Origin: Gammaproteobacteria bacterium
GTDB lineage: Bacteria > Pseudomonadota > Gammaproteobacteria > Eutrophobiales > Eutrophobiaceae
Reading direction: 5' to 3'
Assembly (NCBI GenBank): GCA_003645215.1
Contig: QNEM01000003.1
Span: forward strand, 1 to 39,128
DNA length: 39,128 bases
This document shows positions 25,477 to 34,498 of this stretch, piece after piece. Under the pieces are notes generated by a model that searched no databases, was not told where the DNA came from, and saw only the letters and a program-made list of their open reading frames with translations. The position numbers and the translations under genes were made by a program. Every line of letters starts with the position of its first letter. Position 1 is the stretch's first letter.

Positions 25477-25974
25477 TTATTTCTCCGACCTGTTTTCGAG
25501 CGCAGTGACCCTGGTATCCATCGAGCCTTGTATTAGCGAACTTGCCGCCTCCTCAGTAATTGCGTGAACTTCAGTAATGTCACCATCAACATCTATGGTA
25601 ACCGTCCCGGGTGTTAGTGTGATTGAATTGGCAAATATTACGCGTGCGAGATCTGATGCCTGGCTGCTACGTAGGGCAATGACAGTGGGGCTAATTGGCA
25701 TGGTCGGACTAACTATCAAGCGGCAGACATAAATATTTGAAACAAATATCTCTTTCAGCAACCAGCACCAATAGATAAGCAGTGCTATGGGATCCAGATG
25801 TAAGGGCTGACCTTCATGGTCGACAACATCCATGCGTAATGCGAGCACCACAACCAGTGTCACAGAAAATAATCCGAACGATATCAGCAGTGACGTGTAG
25901 TGGCCTGACAGTAACAGCCATAAGATGAAAAGGAACAACCCAAGACTGATCGCATGTTTGTTTTTACTATTCAT
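25477..25974 (-). CDS. mnhE: Na+/H+ antiporter subunit MnhE/MrpE
   Basis: 165 residues: two or three N-terminal membrane segments, then a cytoplasmic domain. LLIYWCWLLKEIFVSNIYVCRLIVSP and ANSITLTPGTVTIDVDGDITEVHAI are typical of MrpE (SITLTPGT is the family motif). It is the first gene of the minus-strand Mrp run, divergent from nudJ, so the promoter should be in 25975-26115. AT-rich -10-like sequences are there, but no convincing pair is seen. Confidence 0.93.
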   Translation of the reverse strand: MNSKNKHAISLGLFLFILWLLLSGHYTSLLISFGLFSVTLVVVLALRMDVVDHEGQPLHLDPIALLIYWCWLLKEIFVSNIYVCRLIVSPTMPISPTVIALRSSQASDLARVIFANSITLTPGTVTIDVDGDITEVHAITEEAASSLIQGSMDTRVTALENRSEK

Positions 25975-26115
25975 TTCTCAATTCATTTAACTTTAGTGGC
26001 CAGCAACTGTATTTCCAGGTAGCCAGGGTATTTAGTAGTCAGGATTATAACTGTATTATACGCAAGCGCTCCACCCGGGCACCCATAAAATATAATTTCA
26101 GGAATTTTATAAATC

Positions 26116-26583
26116 ATGCGTTGGAAACCAAACGTCACCGTTGCAGCGATTGTAGAACGTGATCAGAAATTTCTTCTGGTTGAAGAAAATGCAGATAATC
26201 ACATCGTCTTCAATCAGCCTGCAGGTCATCTGGAACAAAACGAAACACTCATCGAAGCCATTAGCAGAGAAGTGTTGGAAGAGACCGCCTGGGAATTCAT
26301 TCCCAAAGCCATTGTCGGCGTCTATATGTATCCAAATCAGCACAGTGATATCACTTACCTGCGATTCTGTTTCTCCGGAACATGTGATAAGCATCATCCT
26401 GAGCAGGCCCTGGATGACGGCATCATCCAGGCCGTGTGGCTTAGTAAAGAAGAAATCAAGGAAAATAAAGACAAAATGCGTAGCCCAATGGTTGCCCAGT
26501 GCATTAATGACTATCTCACGGGGAAAAATTATCCTCTCAATCTCATCAATAGTTATTTAGCTGATAAAGAATCTATATCCTGA
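26116..26583 (+). CDS. nudJ: NUDIX hydrolase NudJ (phosphatase)
   Basis: 155 residues. The NUDIX box is complete: GHLEQNETLIEAISREVLEETAWEF fits Gx5Ex7REVxEEx(G)U, though Ala replaces the usual Gly after EET, as in NudJ. NudJ in E. coli removes phosphate from HMP-diphosphate, ThDP and nucleoside di- and triphosphates. It starts MRWKPNVTVAAIVERDQKFL, typical of this subfamily. mnmA starts 12 bp after its stop; nudJ-mnmA is the conserved gammaproteobacterial order, which strengthens the call. Confidence 0.92.
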   Translation: MRWKPNVTVAAIVERDQKFLLVEENADNHIVFNQPAGHLEQNETLIEAISREVLEETAWEFIPKAIVGVYMYPNQHSDITYLRFCFSGTCDKHHPEQALDDGIIQAVWLSKEEIKENKDKMRSPMVAQCINDYLTGKNYPLNLINSYLADKESIS

Positions 26584-26595
26584 GTATTTCATAAC

Positions 26596-27681
26596 ATGTC
26601 CAAAGGAAAAATTATCGTTGGCGTCTCCGGTGGGGTTGATTCTTCTGTCACTGCCCTCCTGCTGAAGGAGCAGGGCTATGAGGTTGAGGGCCTGTTTATG
26701 AAAAACTGGGAAGAACAACTGCCCGGGGGTGAATGCATGTGGGAAGCTGATGTTGAGGATGCCATGCAAGTCTGTGATCAGCTTGATATTCCATTGAATA
26801 CGGTCGATCTTGCCAGCGACTACTGGGACAGGGTATTCAGTAATTTTCTGGAAGAATACAAAAGTGGTCGAACGCCTAATCCTGATGTCCTGTGCAATCA
26901 GGAAATCAAGTTCAGTGCATTTTTAAGCCATGCCACCGATTCAGGCGCCGAAAAGATTGCCACCGGTCATTATGCCCGCATTACTGAAGTAAATGGCCAC
27001 TATCAATTAAGAAAAGGGCTGGATTGTAATAAAGATCAGAGTTATTTTTTGTGTCGACTTAATCAGGCTCAATTGAGTCTGAGTCTGTTCCCGATTGGTG
27101 AGCTTGAAAAACACGAGGTACGAGAACTCGCAAAAGAGGCCGGATTTCAGACACATGACAAAAAGGACAGTACCGGCATCTGTTTTGTCGGTGAACGCCC
27201 TTTTAGAGAATTTCTCTCACGTTATCTTCCAGAACAGGCGGGTGAAATCCAGACACCTGAGGGCGAGGTCATCGGACAACACAATGGTGTTTTCTATTAC
27301 ACACTGGGACAGCGGCAAGGACTAGGCATTGGCGGTATTCAGGGTGCATCTGACTCACCCTGGTACATCTATAAGAAAGATATTGAAAACAATATTCTAT
27401 TTGTCGTACAGGGTCATGACCACGAACTGTTATACAGCCAGAAATTAACTGCCACAGATATCAACTGGGTCAGTGGAGCTGCGCCTGAGACACCGTTCAA
27501 ATGTGCTGCCAAGACGCGTTATCGTCAGGCTGATCAAGCTTGTACGATTACGCATATTGATAATAATAGCTGCTCAGTCACCTTTGATGAAGCTCAGCGC
27601 GCAGTGACACCAGGTCAATTTGTGGTGTTTTATGATGAGGATATCTGCCTGGGTGGGGGCATTATAGACAGCACCAGCTAA
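26596..27681 (+). CDS. mnmA: tRNA-specific 2-thiouridylase MnmA
   Basis: 361 residues. It thiolates uridine 34 of tRNA-Lys, -Glu and -Gln in the cytoplasm, using sulfur from the TusE relay or directly from IscS. PP-loop ATP motif GVSGGVDSSV (9-18), first catalytic cysteine C100 in NPDVLCNQEIKF, second C196 in DSTGICFVGERPF, and YTLGQRQGLGIGG. These two cysteines form the persulfide/disulfide pair. It is co-transcribed with nudJ (12-bp gap). The usual next genes hflD-purB are absent; acnB follows after a 266-bp spacer. Confidence 0.96.
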   Translation: MSKGKIIVGVSGGVDSSVTALLLKEQGYEVEGLFMKNWEEQLPGGECMWEADVEDAMQVCDQLDIPLNTVDLASDYWDRVFSNFLEEYKSGRTPNPDVLCNQEIKFSAFLSHATDSGAEKIATGHYARITEVNGHYQLRKGLDCNKDQSYFLCRLNQAQLSLSLFPIGELEKHEVRELAKEAGFQTHDKKDSTGICFVGERPFREFLSRYLPEQAGEIQTPEGEVIGQHNGVFYYTLGQRQGLGIGGIQGASDSPWYIYKKDIENNILFVVQGHDHELLYSQKLTATDINWVSGAAPETPFKCAAKTRYRQADQACTITHIDNNSCSVTFDEAQRAVTPGQFVVFYDEDICLGGGIIDSTS

Positions 27682-27779
27682 ATGTCTTTAAATGACTCTA
27701 TCCTCTCTTATTTGTTGCTATCTGTCGTCAACTGCCTGTATTTTTCAAGATAAGCATCTAATCTCTAACGCCGCATATT

Positions 27780-27811
27780 TTGCAGCGCAACGTAAGCATA
27801 TCTTGTATAAT
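27780..27811 (+). promoter_or_regulatory. Candidate promoter of acnB
   Basis: A consensus -10 TATAAT at 27806-27811 stands about 137 bp before the acnB start. A TTGCAG at 27780-27785 could be the -35, but the 20-bp spacing is long. It lies in the spacer after mnmA, where no other strong candidate was seen. Confidence 0.4.
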
Positions 27812-27834
27812 TTCCGGCCCAGTTTTTAGGACAT

Positions 27835-27903
27835 GGTCATGAACAAACCGGGCGATGATATCAGGCCTGTGGCCCGATTTTATAAGCCAAGTGTTTCATG
27901 ACC
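27835..27903 (+). promoter_or_regulatory. Structured acnB leader (nested inverted repeats)
   Basis: GGTCATGAA (27835-27843) pairs with TTCATGACC (27895-27903); inside, CGGGC (27849-27853) pairs with GCCCG (27872-27876), and a CAGGCCTG palindrome (27862-27869) lies in the loop. Transcription from the TATAAT at 27806 would place this fold in the acnB 5' leader, ending about 45 bp before the start codon. Confidence 0.5.
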
Positions 27904-27947
27904 AAAAATCAAGAATAATCATAGTATTAAGTCAGGAGATAGAAATC

Positions 27948-30563
27948 GTGCTTGAAGCGTACCGTAAACATGTGGCGGAAAGAGCTGCAGATGGCATCGT
28001 GCCACAACCGCTTAACGAGGAACAAACAGCCTCTTTAGTAAATTTGTTGAAGAATCCTCCCGCTGGAGAAGAAGAATTTATCCTCGATCTCATCACTAAT
28101 CGTGTGCCCGCAGGTGTCGATCAAGCAGCTTACGTCAAGGCCGGCTTTCTGGCCGCCATCAGTAAAGGTGAAGCAGAGTCTCCACTCATTGATAAAGTAA
28201 AAGCAATTGAGTTATTGGGTACCATGCTCGGTGGCTACAACATCGCGCCGATGATTGATGCGCTGGATGATGAAGCACTCGCAGCTACCGCGGTCAATGC
28301 CCTGTCACATACCTTGTTGATGTTTGATGCATTTCATGATGTTAAGGAAAAAATGGATGCAGGGAATCAATATGCCAAACAAATTATGGAATCCTGGGCT
28401 GAAGCTGAATGGTTTACCAGTAAGCCTGAATTGGCTGAAAAAATTACCGTTACCGTATTCAAGGTTACCGGTGAAACCAATACCGATGATCTTTCACCAG
28501 CGCCGGATGCATGGACACGTCCTGACATCCCGTTGCACGCACTTGCCATGTTAAAGATGGATCGTGATGGCATTGAGCCTGATGAGGCGGGCAGTATCGG
28601 CCCCATCAAGCAAATCGAAGCACTAAAGGAAAAAGGTCATCCGCTTGCCTACGTTGGCGACGTTGTAGGGACTGGCTCTTCACGTAAATCAGCGACCAAT
28701 TCTGTACTATGGCATATGGGCAATGACATTCCCTTTATTCCAAACAAACGAAATGGTGGCTATTGTCTCGGTGGCAAGATCGCACCAATATTTTTTAACA
28801 CCATGGAAGATTCAGGTGCACTACCCATAGAGTGTGATGTAGAGAAAATGAATATGGGCGATGTCATTGATATCTACCCCTATGAAGGCGTCATCAAAAA
28901 CAACGAAACAGGTAAAACCCTCTGTGAGTTTTCACTGAAGACTGATATTTTGCTGGATGAATCACAGGCAGGAGGCCGTATTCCACTGATTATCGGACGT
29001 GGACTGACAACGCGTGCACGTGAGGCACTATCCCTGGGTGAAACAGGTTTATTTCGTAAACCTGTGCCAGCTGAAGATACGGGTAAAGGTTTTACCCTGG
29101 CTCAGAAAATGGTTGGTAAGGCCTGTGGCGTGGATGGTATTCGTCCTGACACATATTGCGAGCCCAGGATGACAACCGTTGGCTCACAGGATACCACCGG
29201 GCCTATGACACGCGATGAACTCAAGGATCTTGCCTGTCTCGGATTCTCTGCTGATCTGACCATGCAGTCTTTCTGTCACACAGCGGCCTATCCAAAACCT
29301 GTTGATGAAATAACCCATCACACCCTGCCTGATTTCATTATGACGCGTGGCGGTGTTTCCTTACGCCCGGGTGATGGGATTATTCATTCCTGGCTGAACC
29401 GCATGCTATTACCAGATACCGTTGGTACTGGTGGTGATTCACACACACGTTTCCCTATTGGTATTTCATTCCCGGCAGGTTCAGGGCTGGTGGCCTTTGC
29501 CGCTGCAACGGGCGTCATGCCACTGGATATGCCTGAATCTATTCTGGTACGTTTCAAGGGTGAATTACAACCGGGCATTACCTTACGTGATCTGGTCAAT
29601 GCGATTCCACTAAAAGCCATAGAAATGGGACTGCTTACTGTTGAAAAAGAAGGCAAGGTTAATGCCTTTTCTGGTCGTATTCTGGAGATCGAAGGTCTGC
29701 CCGATCTGAAAATTGAGCAGGCATTCGAACTGTCTGATGCATCTGCCGAACGCTCGGCAGCAGCTTGTACCATTAAACTGAATAAAGAACCCATCATCGA
29801 GTATCTGAATTCCAATATCACCATGTTGCGTTGGATGATCGCCAATGATTATGGCGATCCTCGCACACTGGAACGCCGGGCGCTGGCCATGGAAGAATGG
29901 ATCAAGAACCCGCAGTTGATGGAAGCGGATGAAGATGCTGAATATGCCGAGATTATCGATATTGATATTTCAGAGATTAAAGAGCCGATTCTTGCATGCC
30001 CTAACGATCCGGACGATGTAAAGACATTGGCTGATGTTGCCGGCACCAAGATTGATGAGGTCTTTCTAGGTTCATGCATGACCAATATTGGTCACTTCCG
30101 TGCCGCAGGTAAATTACTCGAACAGTACGGTGAAAAAATACCTACCCGCTTATGGGTGGTGCCCCCGACCAAGATGGATGAGAAACAACTAAAGGATGAA
30201 GGATATTACGATATCTATGATGCGGCAGGTGCCAGGACCGAAATGCCCGGTTGTTCTCTGTGTATGGGTAATCAGGCACGTGTCGAAGCGAAATCCACGG
30301 TAGTCTCAACATCAACACGTAACTTCCCGAATCGTTTGGGAGATGGTGCTAACGTTTATTTATCATCAGCAGAAGTCGCTGCCGTGGTTTCAATACTCGG
30401 CAAGATTCCCACTTATGAGGAATATATGAAATTTGCTGAGAAAATAGACCCCATGGCCGATGACATTTATCGTTACCTGAATTTCGATCAGGTTGATGAC
30501 TATCAGGAAGCGGCATCAAGGGCAGCTGCTAAACTTGCTGAAATCCCGGTGAAAGTTGCATAA
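27948..30563 (+). CDS. acnB: Aconitate hydratase B
   Basis: 871 residues from the GTG at 27948. Isomerises citrate and isocitrate in the TCA cycle; AcnB also hydrates 2-methylaconitate and, without its cluster, binds mRNA in E. coli. The N-terminal HEAT-like domain begins LEAYRKHVAERAADGI, exactly where E. coli AcnB begins, and CAGGAG (27932-27937) lies 10 bp before GTG, so the longer open frame from 27855 is rejected. Cluster cysteines are in GSCMTNIGHFRAA and PGCSLCMGNQARV; swivel-domain GTGSSRKSATNSVLW and catalytic GGDSHTRFPIGIS are present. It follows mnmA and ends at a strong terminator. Confidence 0.97.
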   Translation: MLEAYRKHVAERAADGIVPQPLNEEQTASLVNLLKNPPAGEEEFILDLITNRVPAGVDQAAYVKAGFLAAISKGEAESPLIDKVKAIELLGTMLGGYNIAPMIDALDDEALAATAVNALSHTLLMFDAFHDVKEKMDAGNQYAKQIMESWAEAEWFTSKPELAEKITVTVFKVTGETNTDDLSPAPDAWTRPDIPLHALAMLKMDRDGIEPDEAGSIGPIKQIEALKEKGHPLAYVGDVVGTGSSRKSATNSVLWHMGNDIPFIPNKRNGGYCLGGKIAPIFFNTMEDSGALPIECDVEKMNMGDVIDIYPYEGVIKNNETGKTLCEFSLKTDILLDESQAGGRIPLIIGRGLTTRAREALSLGETGLFRKPVPAEDTGKGFTLAQKMVGKACGVDGIRPDTYCEPRMTTVGSQDTTGPMTRDELKDLACLGFSADLTMQSFCHTAAYPKPVDEITHHTLPDFIMTRGGVSLRPGDGIIHSWLNRMLLPDTVGTGGDSHTRFPIGISFPAGSGLVAFAAATGVMPLDMPESILVRFKGELQPGITLRDLVNAIPLKAIEMGLLTVEKEGKVNAFSGRILEIEGLPDLKIEQAFELSDASAERSAAACTIKLNKEPIIEYLNSNITMLRWMIANDYGDPRTLERRALAMEEWIKNPQLMEADEDAEYAEIIDIDISEIKEPILACPNDPDDVKTLADVAGTKIDEVFLGSCMTNIGHFRAAGKLLEQYGEKIPTRLWVVPPTKMDEKQLKDEGYYDIYDAAGARTEMPGCSLCMGNQARVEAKSTVVSTSTRNFPNRLGDGANVYLSSAEVAAVVSILGKIPTYEEYMKFAEKIDPMADDIYRYLNFDQVDDYQEAASRAAAKLAEIPVKVA

Positions 30564-30583
30564 CAACAGCAGGTTAAAAAAAT

Positions 30584-30612
30584 AAAAGGGGCGGTTCTCA
30601 CCGCCCTTTTTT
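30584..30612 (+). terminator. Rho-independent terminator of acnB
   Basis: GGGCGGT (30589-30595), loop TCTC, ACCGCCC (30600-30606), then six T. A-tract upstream. It lies 20 bp after the acnB stop codon; a textbook intrinsic terminator. Confidence 0.93.
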
Positions 30613-30721
30613 ATGTACAGGGACGTACTGTCAGGATTATTGTTCCTGACTAATCCTAAGTGCCTACATCCGTGTAGGCACTGTCGTGGGCGCATGGATG
30701 CGCGAGAGCGGCTATGTACAG
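30612..30721. repeat. Palindromic intergenic element bounded by 9-bp direct repeats
   Basis: TATGTACAG occurs at 30612-30620 and 30713-30721. Between lie three consecutive hairpins: GTCAGGA/TCCTGAC (30630-30650), a perfect 10-bp stem AGTGCCTACA/TGTAGGCACT (30659-30682) and GCGCA/TGCGC (30690-30703). No coding potential. The layout resembles a REP- or MITE-type element or a dispersed multi-hairpin repeat inserted between the acnB terminator and the next gene. Confidence 0.6.
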
Positions 30722-30735
30722 CTATATGGATATTG

Positions 30736-31194
30736 CTAACAATACTTTTTTATATATTTTTTATACTTCAATTCTTCAGCCTTACGTTCTTCATCAGTGA
30801 TTATTTCCGGATTATTCGGATCATCCGTTGGCCGGTATAGAAAGCTGGCATCTTTTATTTCCTGTAGTTCTTTTCTTGCCTCTGCACATATTTTCATTTG
30901 CTCTTCTTTCTTTCCTTTTTCTTCTTTTTTCAAGACATTCCTTTCATCACGTTCCTGTTGCATTACATTCAGCAATTTATTTTGTCTTTCATTTCGTCCC
31001 TGTACTACCGGATCCTGTACAGGAGCACTTTTTATTTTAATTTTATCGGCATCACTTGATCTTGGTTTATCGCCGTAGACTACTTTTCCATTTTCATCAG
31101 TCCATTTGTAAACCTCTGCATTTGCATTACTTACACAGAACAGAAAGAAGGTAATGATAAAAAATTTAGCGGGGGTATCTATGTAAATCAGCAT
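30736..31194 (-). CDS. DUF4124 domain-containing protein, probably periplasmic
   Basis: 152 residues. The start is taken at the ATG at 31194, which gives a signal peptide (MLIYIDTPAKFFIITFFLFC, then VSNANA-E as likely cleavage); the longer frame to 31290 adds an implausible polar leader. The mature N-terminus EVYKWTDENGKVVYGDKPR is DUF4124, a small beta-hairpin domain frequent in gammaproteobacterial secreted proteins, of unknown function. The rest is charged and probably helical or coiled coil (ERDERNVLKKEEKGKKEEQM), ending in a conserved-looking YLYRPTDDP-type segment (SFLYRPTDDPNNPEIITDEE) and a C-terminal Cys. It is alone on the minus strand between acnB and icd. Confidence 0.85.
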   Translation of the reverse strand: MLIYIDTPAKFFIITFFLFCVSNANAEVYKWTDENGKVVYGDKPRSSDADKIKIKSAPVQDPVVQGRNERQNKLLNVMQQERDERNVLKKEEKGKKEEQMKICAEARKELQEIKDASFLYRPTDDPNNPEIITDEERKAEELKYKKYIKKYC

Positions 31195-31392
31195 AAATAT
31201 GTTTTCTTTTCTATTAACACTAAAACCAGACTGAATCCTGCTCGAATTGTCCCTGTCTAACCTGGACTCTATCGCTGCTTTAAGCTCCATGCAAATAGAT
31301 GCCTAATCCGGGTGACATCAACCAACGATTGTGGAACACTAAGAGCACATAATTGGAACACCCAAAATACATAATACGAAGAGGAACAAGCT

Positions 31393-32688
31393 TTGGCGAT
31401 CAATATAGACATTCCATCCGATGGAGCAAAAATAACCGTTGAAAATGGCAAACTTGATGTGCCTGATAACCCTGTCATCCCTTACATTGAGGGTGATGGT
31501 ATTGGCCCTGATGTATGGGCAGCGACCGTCAGGGTTCTGGATGCAGCCGTAGAAAAATCCTCACAAGGAGCCCGCAAGATTCACTGGGCAGAGGTCTATG
31601 CCGGAGAGAAAGCAAATCAGCTTTGTGGTAGCTGGTTACCTGACGAAACACTGGATACCTGCAGAGAATATCTGGTTGCTATCAAGGGACCATTAACCAC
31701 ACCGATCGGCGGCGGTATCCGGTCTCTTAATGTTGCCCTAAGACAAATTCTTGATCTTTACGTATGTCTCAGACCCATACGTTGGTATTCAGGTGTACCT
31801 TCACCTATCAAACATCCTGAGCTGGTTGATATGGTGATATTCAGGGAAAATACCGAGGATATATATGCTGGTATTGAGTTTGAAAGTGGTTCTGATGAAA
31901 ATAATCGCTTTCTGGAATTATTTAAGGAAGCATTTCCAAACCAGTATCAAAAAATTCGTTTTCCGGAATCGTCTGGAATAGGCATCAAAGCAGTTTCAAA
32001 AGAGGGTACTGAAAGACTGGTCAAGGCAGCGATCCAGTACGCAATCGACAATAATAGAAAAAGTATTACCCTGGTGCACAAGGGTAACATTATGAAATTT
32101 ACTGAAGGTGCTTTCAGAAACTGGGGTTACCAGCTTGCTGAAGCAGAATTCAGCGATCACACCTATACCTGGGATCAGTGGGAACGTACTCAGGCAGAGA
32201 AAGGACAAGATGCTGCGGATAAGGAACAAAAAGAAGCACTGGATTCTGGAAAAATTCTTGTCAAGGATGCCATCGCCGATATTACATTACAGCAGGTACT
32301 TACACGGCCAAAAGATTTTGACGTGATTGCAACAATGAACCTGAATGGTGACTATCTTTCCGATGCACTGGCCGCACAGGTAGGTGGGATTGGTATCGCA
32401 CCAGGTGGTAATATAAACTATGACACGGGCCATGCGATCTTCGAGGCCACCCATGGCACAGCACCAAAATATACAAATCTCGACAAGGTAAATCCGGGTT
32501 CATTGATTCTGTCAGGTGAAATGATGTTGCGTTATCTGGGTTGGACAGATGCAGCTGATCTCGTCATTAGCGCCATGGATGCGACGATCAGACAAAAAAC
32601 TGTTACATATGACTTTGCCAGATTGATGGATAAGGCAACAGAAGTTAAATGCAGTGAATTTGCTGATGCCATGATTTCAAACATGTAA
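31393..32688 (+). CDS. icd: NADP-dependent isocitrate dehydrogenase
   Basis: 431 residues, TTG start with GAGG (31381-31384) 8 bp upstream. Converts isocitrate to 2-oxoglutarate and CO2 with NADP+. Close to the E. coli enzyme throughout: PYIEGDGIGPDVW, IKGPLTTPIGGGIRSLNVALRQ with the AceK phosphorylation serine (Ser111), MVIFRENTEDIYAGIE, VHKGNIMKFTEGAF, and the dinucleotide site FEATHGTAPKY. The phosphosite plus aceK 14 bp downstream means flux at the isocitrate branch should be set by phosphorylation. A longer leader (31195-31392) contains no obvious regulatory fold. Confidence 0.97.
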   Translation: MAINIDIPSDGAKITVENGKLDVPDNPVIPYIEGDGIGPDVWAATVRVLDAAVEKSSQGARKIHWAEVYAGEKANQLCGSWLPDETLDTCREYLVAIKGPLTTPIGGGIRSLNVALRQILDLYVCLRPIRWYSGVPSPIKHPELVDMVIFRENTEDIYAGIEFESGSDENNRFLELFKEAFPNQYQKIRFPESSGIGIKAVSKEGTERLVKAAIQYAIDNNRKSITLVHKGNIMKFTEGAFRNWGYQLAEAEFSDHTYTWDQWERTQAEKGQDAADKEQKEALDSGKILVKDAIADITLQQVLTRPKDFDVIATMNLNGDYLSDALAAQVGGIGIAPGGNINYDTGHAIFEATHGTAPKYTNLDKVNPGSLILSGEMMLRYLGWTDAADLVISAMDATIRQKTVTYDFARLMDKATEVKCSEFADAMISNM

Positions 32689-32702
32689 GCAGAATATTTT
32701 CG

Positions 32703-34418
32703 ATGGCAAAAATGCCAGATAAAGAGCTGATCACCGAATCATCACAGATCATCTATGATGGCTTTATTCATTACAATGATGTATTTCATCGAATAACACG
32801 ACGTGCCAGGACCCGCTTCGAAAAGCGTGACTGGCAAGGCCATCAACAGGATATCGTTGAGCGCGTAGATCTATACGAAAAATCTGTTAGACGCATTGTT
32901 CTGGAGTTAAGAAGGCTTCTGGGCGCTCGCGTTAAAGATCATGAACTCTGGAATTCGATCCGCTCCTATTTTGGCAGGCGACTTGAGAAGGTTCCTGATG
33001 CCGGCTTTATCAAGACCTTCTTTAATTCGGTTACCAGAAGAATTTTTGACACAGCTGGTACAGATACCCGGCTCGAGTTTGTTTCAGTAGACCTTTATGC
33101 CGATATTGAGTTGGTGTATTCGCTAAATCTAAAACGCTATCCTTTCTGGGGTTCCGCTGAAAAAATCTTTGCAGCAATACTTAATGATTTCTCATTCAGG
33201 GTCCCTTATGCAAAATCAATTAGCAGTGACATTGAACAATTTGTTGAGTCAAATTTCAGCAGAAATAACGAATATTTAAGATTTGAATTTATCGACTCGT
33301 TTTTTTATCAATCAGCACGAGCTTATCTCATCGGCAGAATTGTGACGCACAATAGCGTTTCACCGATTGTAATTGCATTTAAAAATACCGACAGGGGAAT
33401 TATCATTGATGCAGTGCTGACCTCCGAAGTAGAAGTCAGTATTGTGTTTAGTTATACCCGTTCCTATTACTTCGCTGATCCAAACTCAGTGGTTGGTGCG
33501 GTACATTTTATTCATTCCATATTGCCTAAAAAACCGATAGACGAACTTTACACTGTTTTAGGCAGGCTACGGCAAGGCAAGACTGAAAGACACAGAATCT
33601 TTACCGAGCATTTGAAGTCGACATCTGATCAATTCGTACATACTGATGGTGATGAAGGGCTGGTGATGATTGTATTTACCCTGCCTTCCTATGATTTGGT
33701 CTTTAAAATTATCAGGGACAAATTTGGATACCCTAAAACGATTACTCGTGGTGAAGTTATCGAAAAATACAAACTTGTATCCAAACATGATCGGGCCGGA
33801 CGTTTGATTGATACACAGGAATTCCTCAATCTGAAGTTTCCAGTCAAGCGTTTTTCCAAAGAACTTCTGGATGAATTGTTACAGGATGCATCAGATACTG
33901 TAGAGATTATTGATGATAATTTACTGTTTAAGCATGTCTATATAGAGCGTCGCGTACGACCACTTAATCTGTATCTTAATGAAGTCAGCCGTGAAAAAGC
34001 AGAACTCGCTATTCTGGACTATGGGCAGGCAATAAAAGATCTCGCACGAACCAATATCTTTCCCGGGGATTTATTATTAAAAAATTTTGGTGTTACCAGA
34101 CACCGTCGAATCCTCTTCTATGACTACGATGAGGTCAGTCTGATCACTGAGTGTAATTTCCGGGATATACCACAAACCAATGATGATATAGATGAAATGC
34201 GTTCAGAGTCATGGTACTTCGTTGGTGAGCACGACATGTTCCCTGAAGAATTCATAAAATTTCTATCTATGGACAAGGAACTACGTTCGCTTTTCCTTGT
34301 GGTTCATGGTGAATTATTAACCGCAGAATACTGGCGAGAAATCCAGGCAATGCATCGGTCTGGTAAGGTCTCACTGGTGGTTCCTTATGATCGGCCTAAA
34401 TTACCTCACAACAGCTGA
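32703..34418 (+). CDS. aceK: Isocitrate dehydrogenase kinase/phosphatase AceK
   Basis: 571 residues (E. coli 578). Bifunctional enzyme that phosphorylates and dephosphorylates Icd, sending isocitrate to the glyoxylate bypass when phosphorylated. N-terminal regulatory helices include YDGFIHYNDVFHRITRRART and YEKSVRRIVLELRRLLG; the kinase domain has LVFKIIRDKFGYPKTITRGE (ATP lysine), IERRVRPLNLYL, LDYGQAIKDLARTNIFPGDLLLKNFGVTRH and FYDYDEVSLI (metal-binding Asp). It starts 14 bp after icd, so kinase and substrate share a transcript; in enteric bacteria aceK instead lies in aceBAK. It ends at a bidirectional terminator facing aceA. Confidence 0.97.
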   Translation: MAKMPDKELITESSQIIYDGFIHYNDVFHRITRRARTRFEKRDWQGHQQDIVERVDLYEKSVRRIVLELRRLLGARVKDHELWNSIRSYFGRRLEKVPDAGFIKTFFNSVTRRIFDTAGTDTRLEFVSVDLYADIELVYSLNLKRYPFWGSAEKIFAAILNDFSFRVPYAKSISSDIEQFVESNFSRNNEYLRFEFIDSFFYQSARAYLIGRIVTHNSVSPIVIAFKNTDRGIIIDAVLTSEVEVSIVFSYTRSYYFADPNSVVGAVHFIHSILPKKPIDELYTVLGRLRQGKTERHRIFTEHLKSTSDQFVHTDGDEGLVMIVFTLPSYDLVFKIIRDKFGYPKTITRGEVIEKYKLVSKHDRAGRLIDTQEFLNLKFPVKRFSKELLDELLQDASDTVEIIDDNLLFKHVYIERRVRPLNLYLNEVSREKAELAILDYGQAIKDLARTNIFPGDLLLKNFGVTRHRRILFYDYDEVSLITECNFRDIPQTNDDIDEMRSESWYFVGEHDMFPEEFIKFLSMDKELRSLFLVVHGELLTAEYWREIQAMHRSGKVSLVVPYDRPKLPHNS

Positions 34419-34441
34419 ACATTTAAACCACATACGCCATA

Positions 34442-34480
34442 AACAGAACCCGATACTGCCAGGCAGTATCGGGTTCTGTT
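34442..34480. terminator. Bidirectional terminator between aceK and aceA
   Basis: ACAGAACCCGATACTGCC (34443-34460) and its exact reverse complement (34462-34479) are separated by a single base, an 18-bp stem. A and T runs flank it on both sides (AAAC, GTTAAAT). It lies between the convergent aceK and aceA ends and should stop both transcripts. Confidence 0.9.
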
Positions 34481-34498
34481 AAATCCTGTTCGACAGTA

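Noticed and set aside
27855..27947. N-terminal extension of AcnB by 31 residues
   Set aside because: The GTG at 27948 has a good ribosome-binding site and matches the start of known AcnB; the upstream part overlaps the structured leader.
29384..29845. Minus-strand open frame of 153 codons
   Set aside because: Antisense shadow of acnB; serine-rich, compositionally biased translation and no ribosome-binding site.
30612..30721. Integron attC site
   Set aside because: It lacks the conserved R' and R'' ends (GTTRRRY core) and there is no integrase or cassette array nearby.
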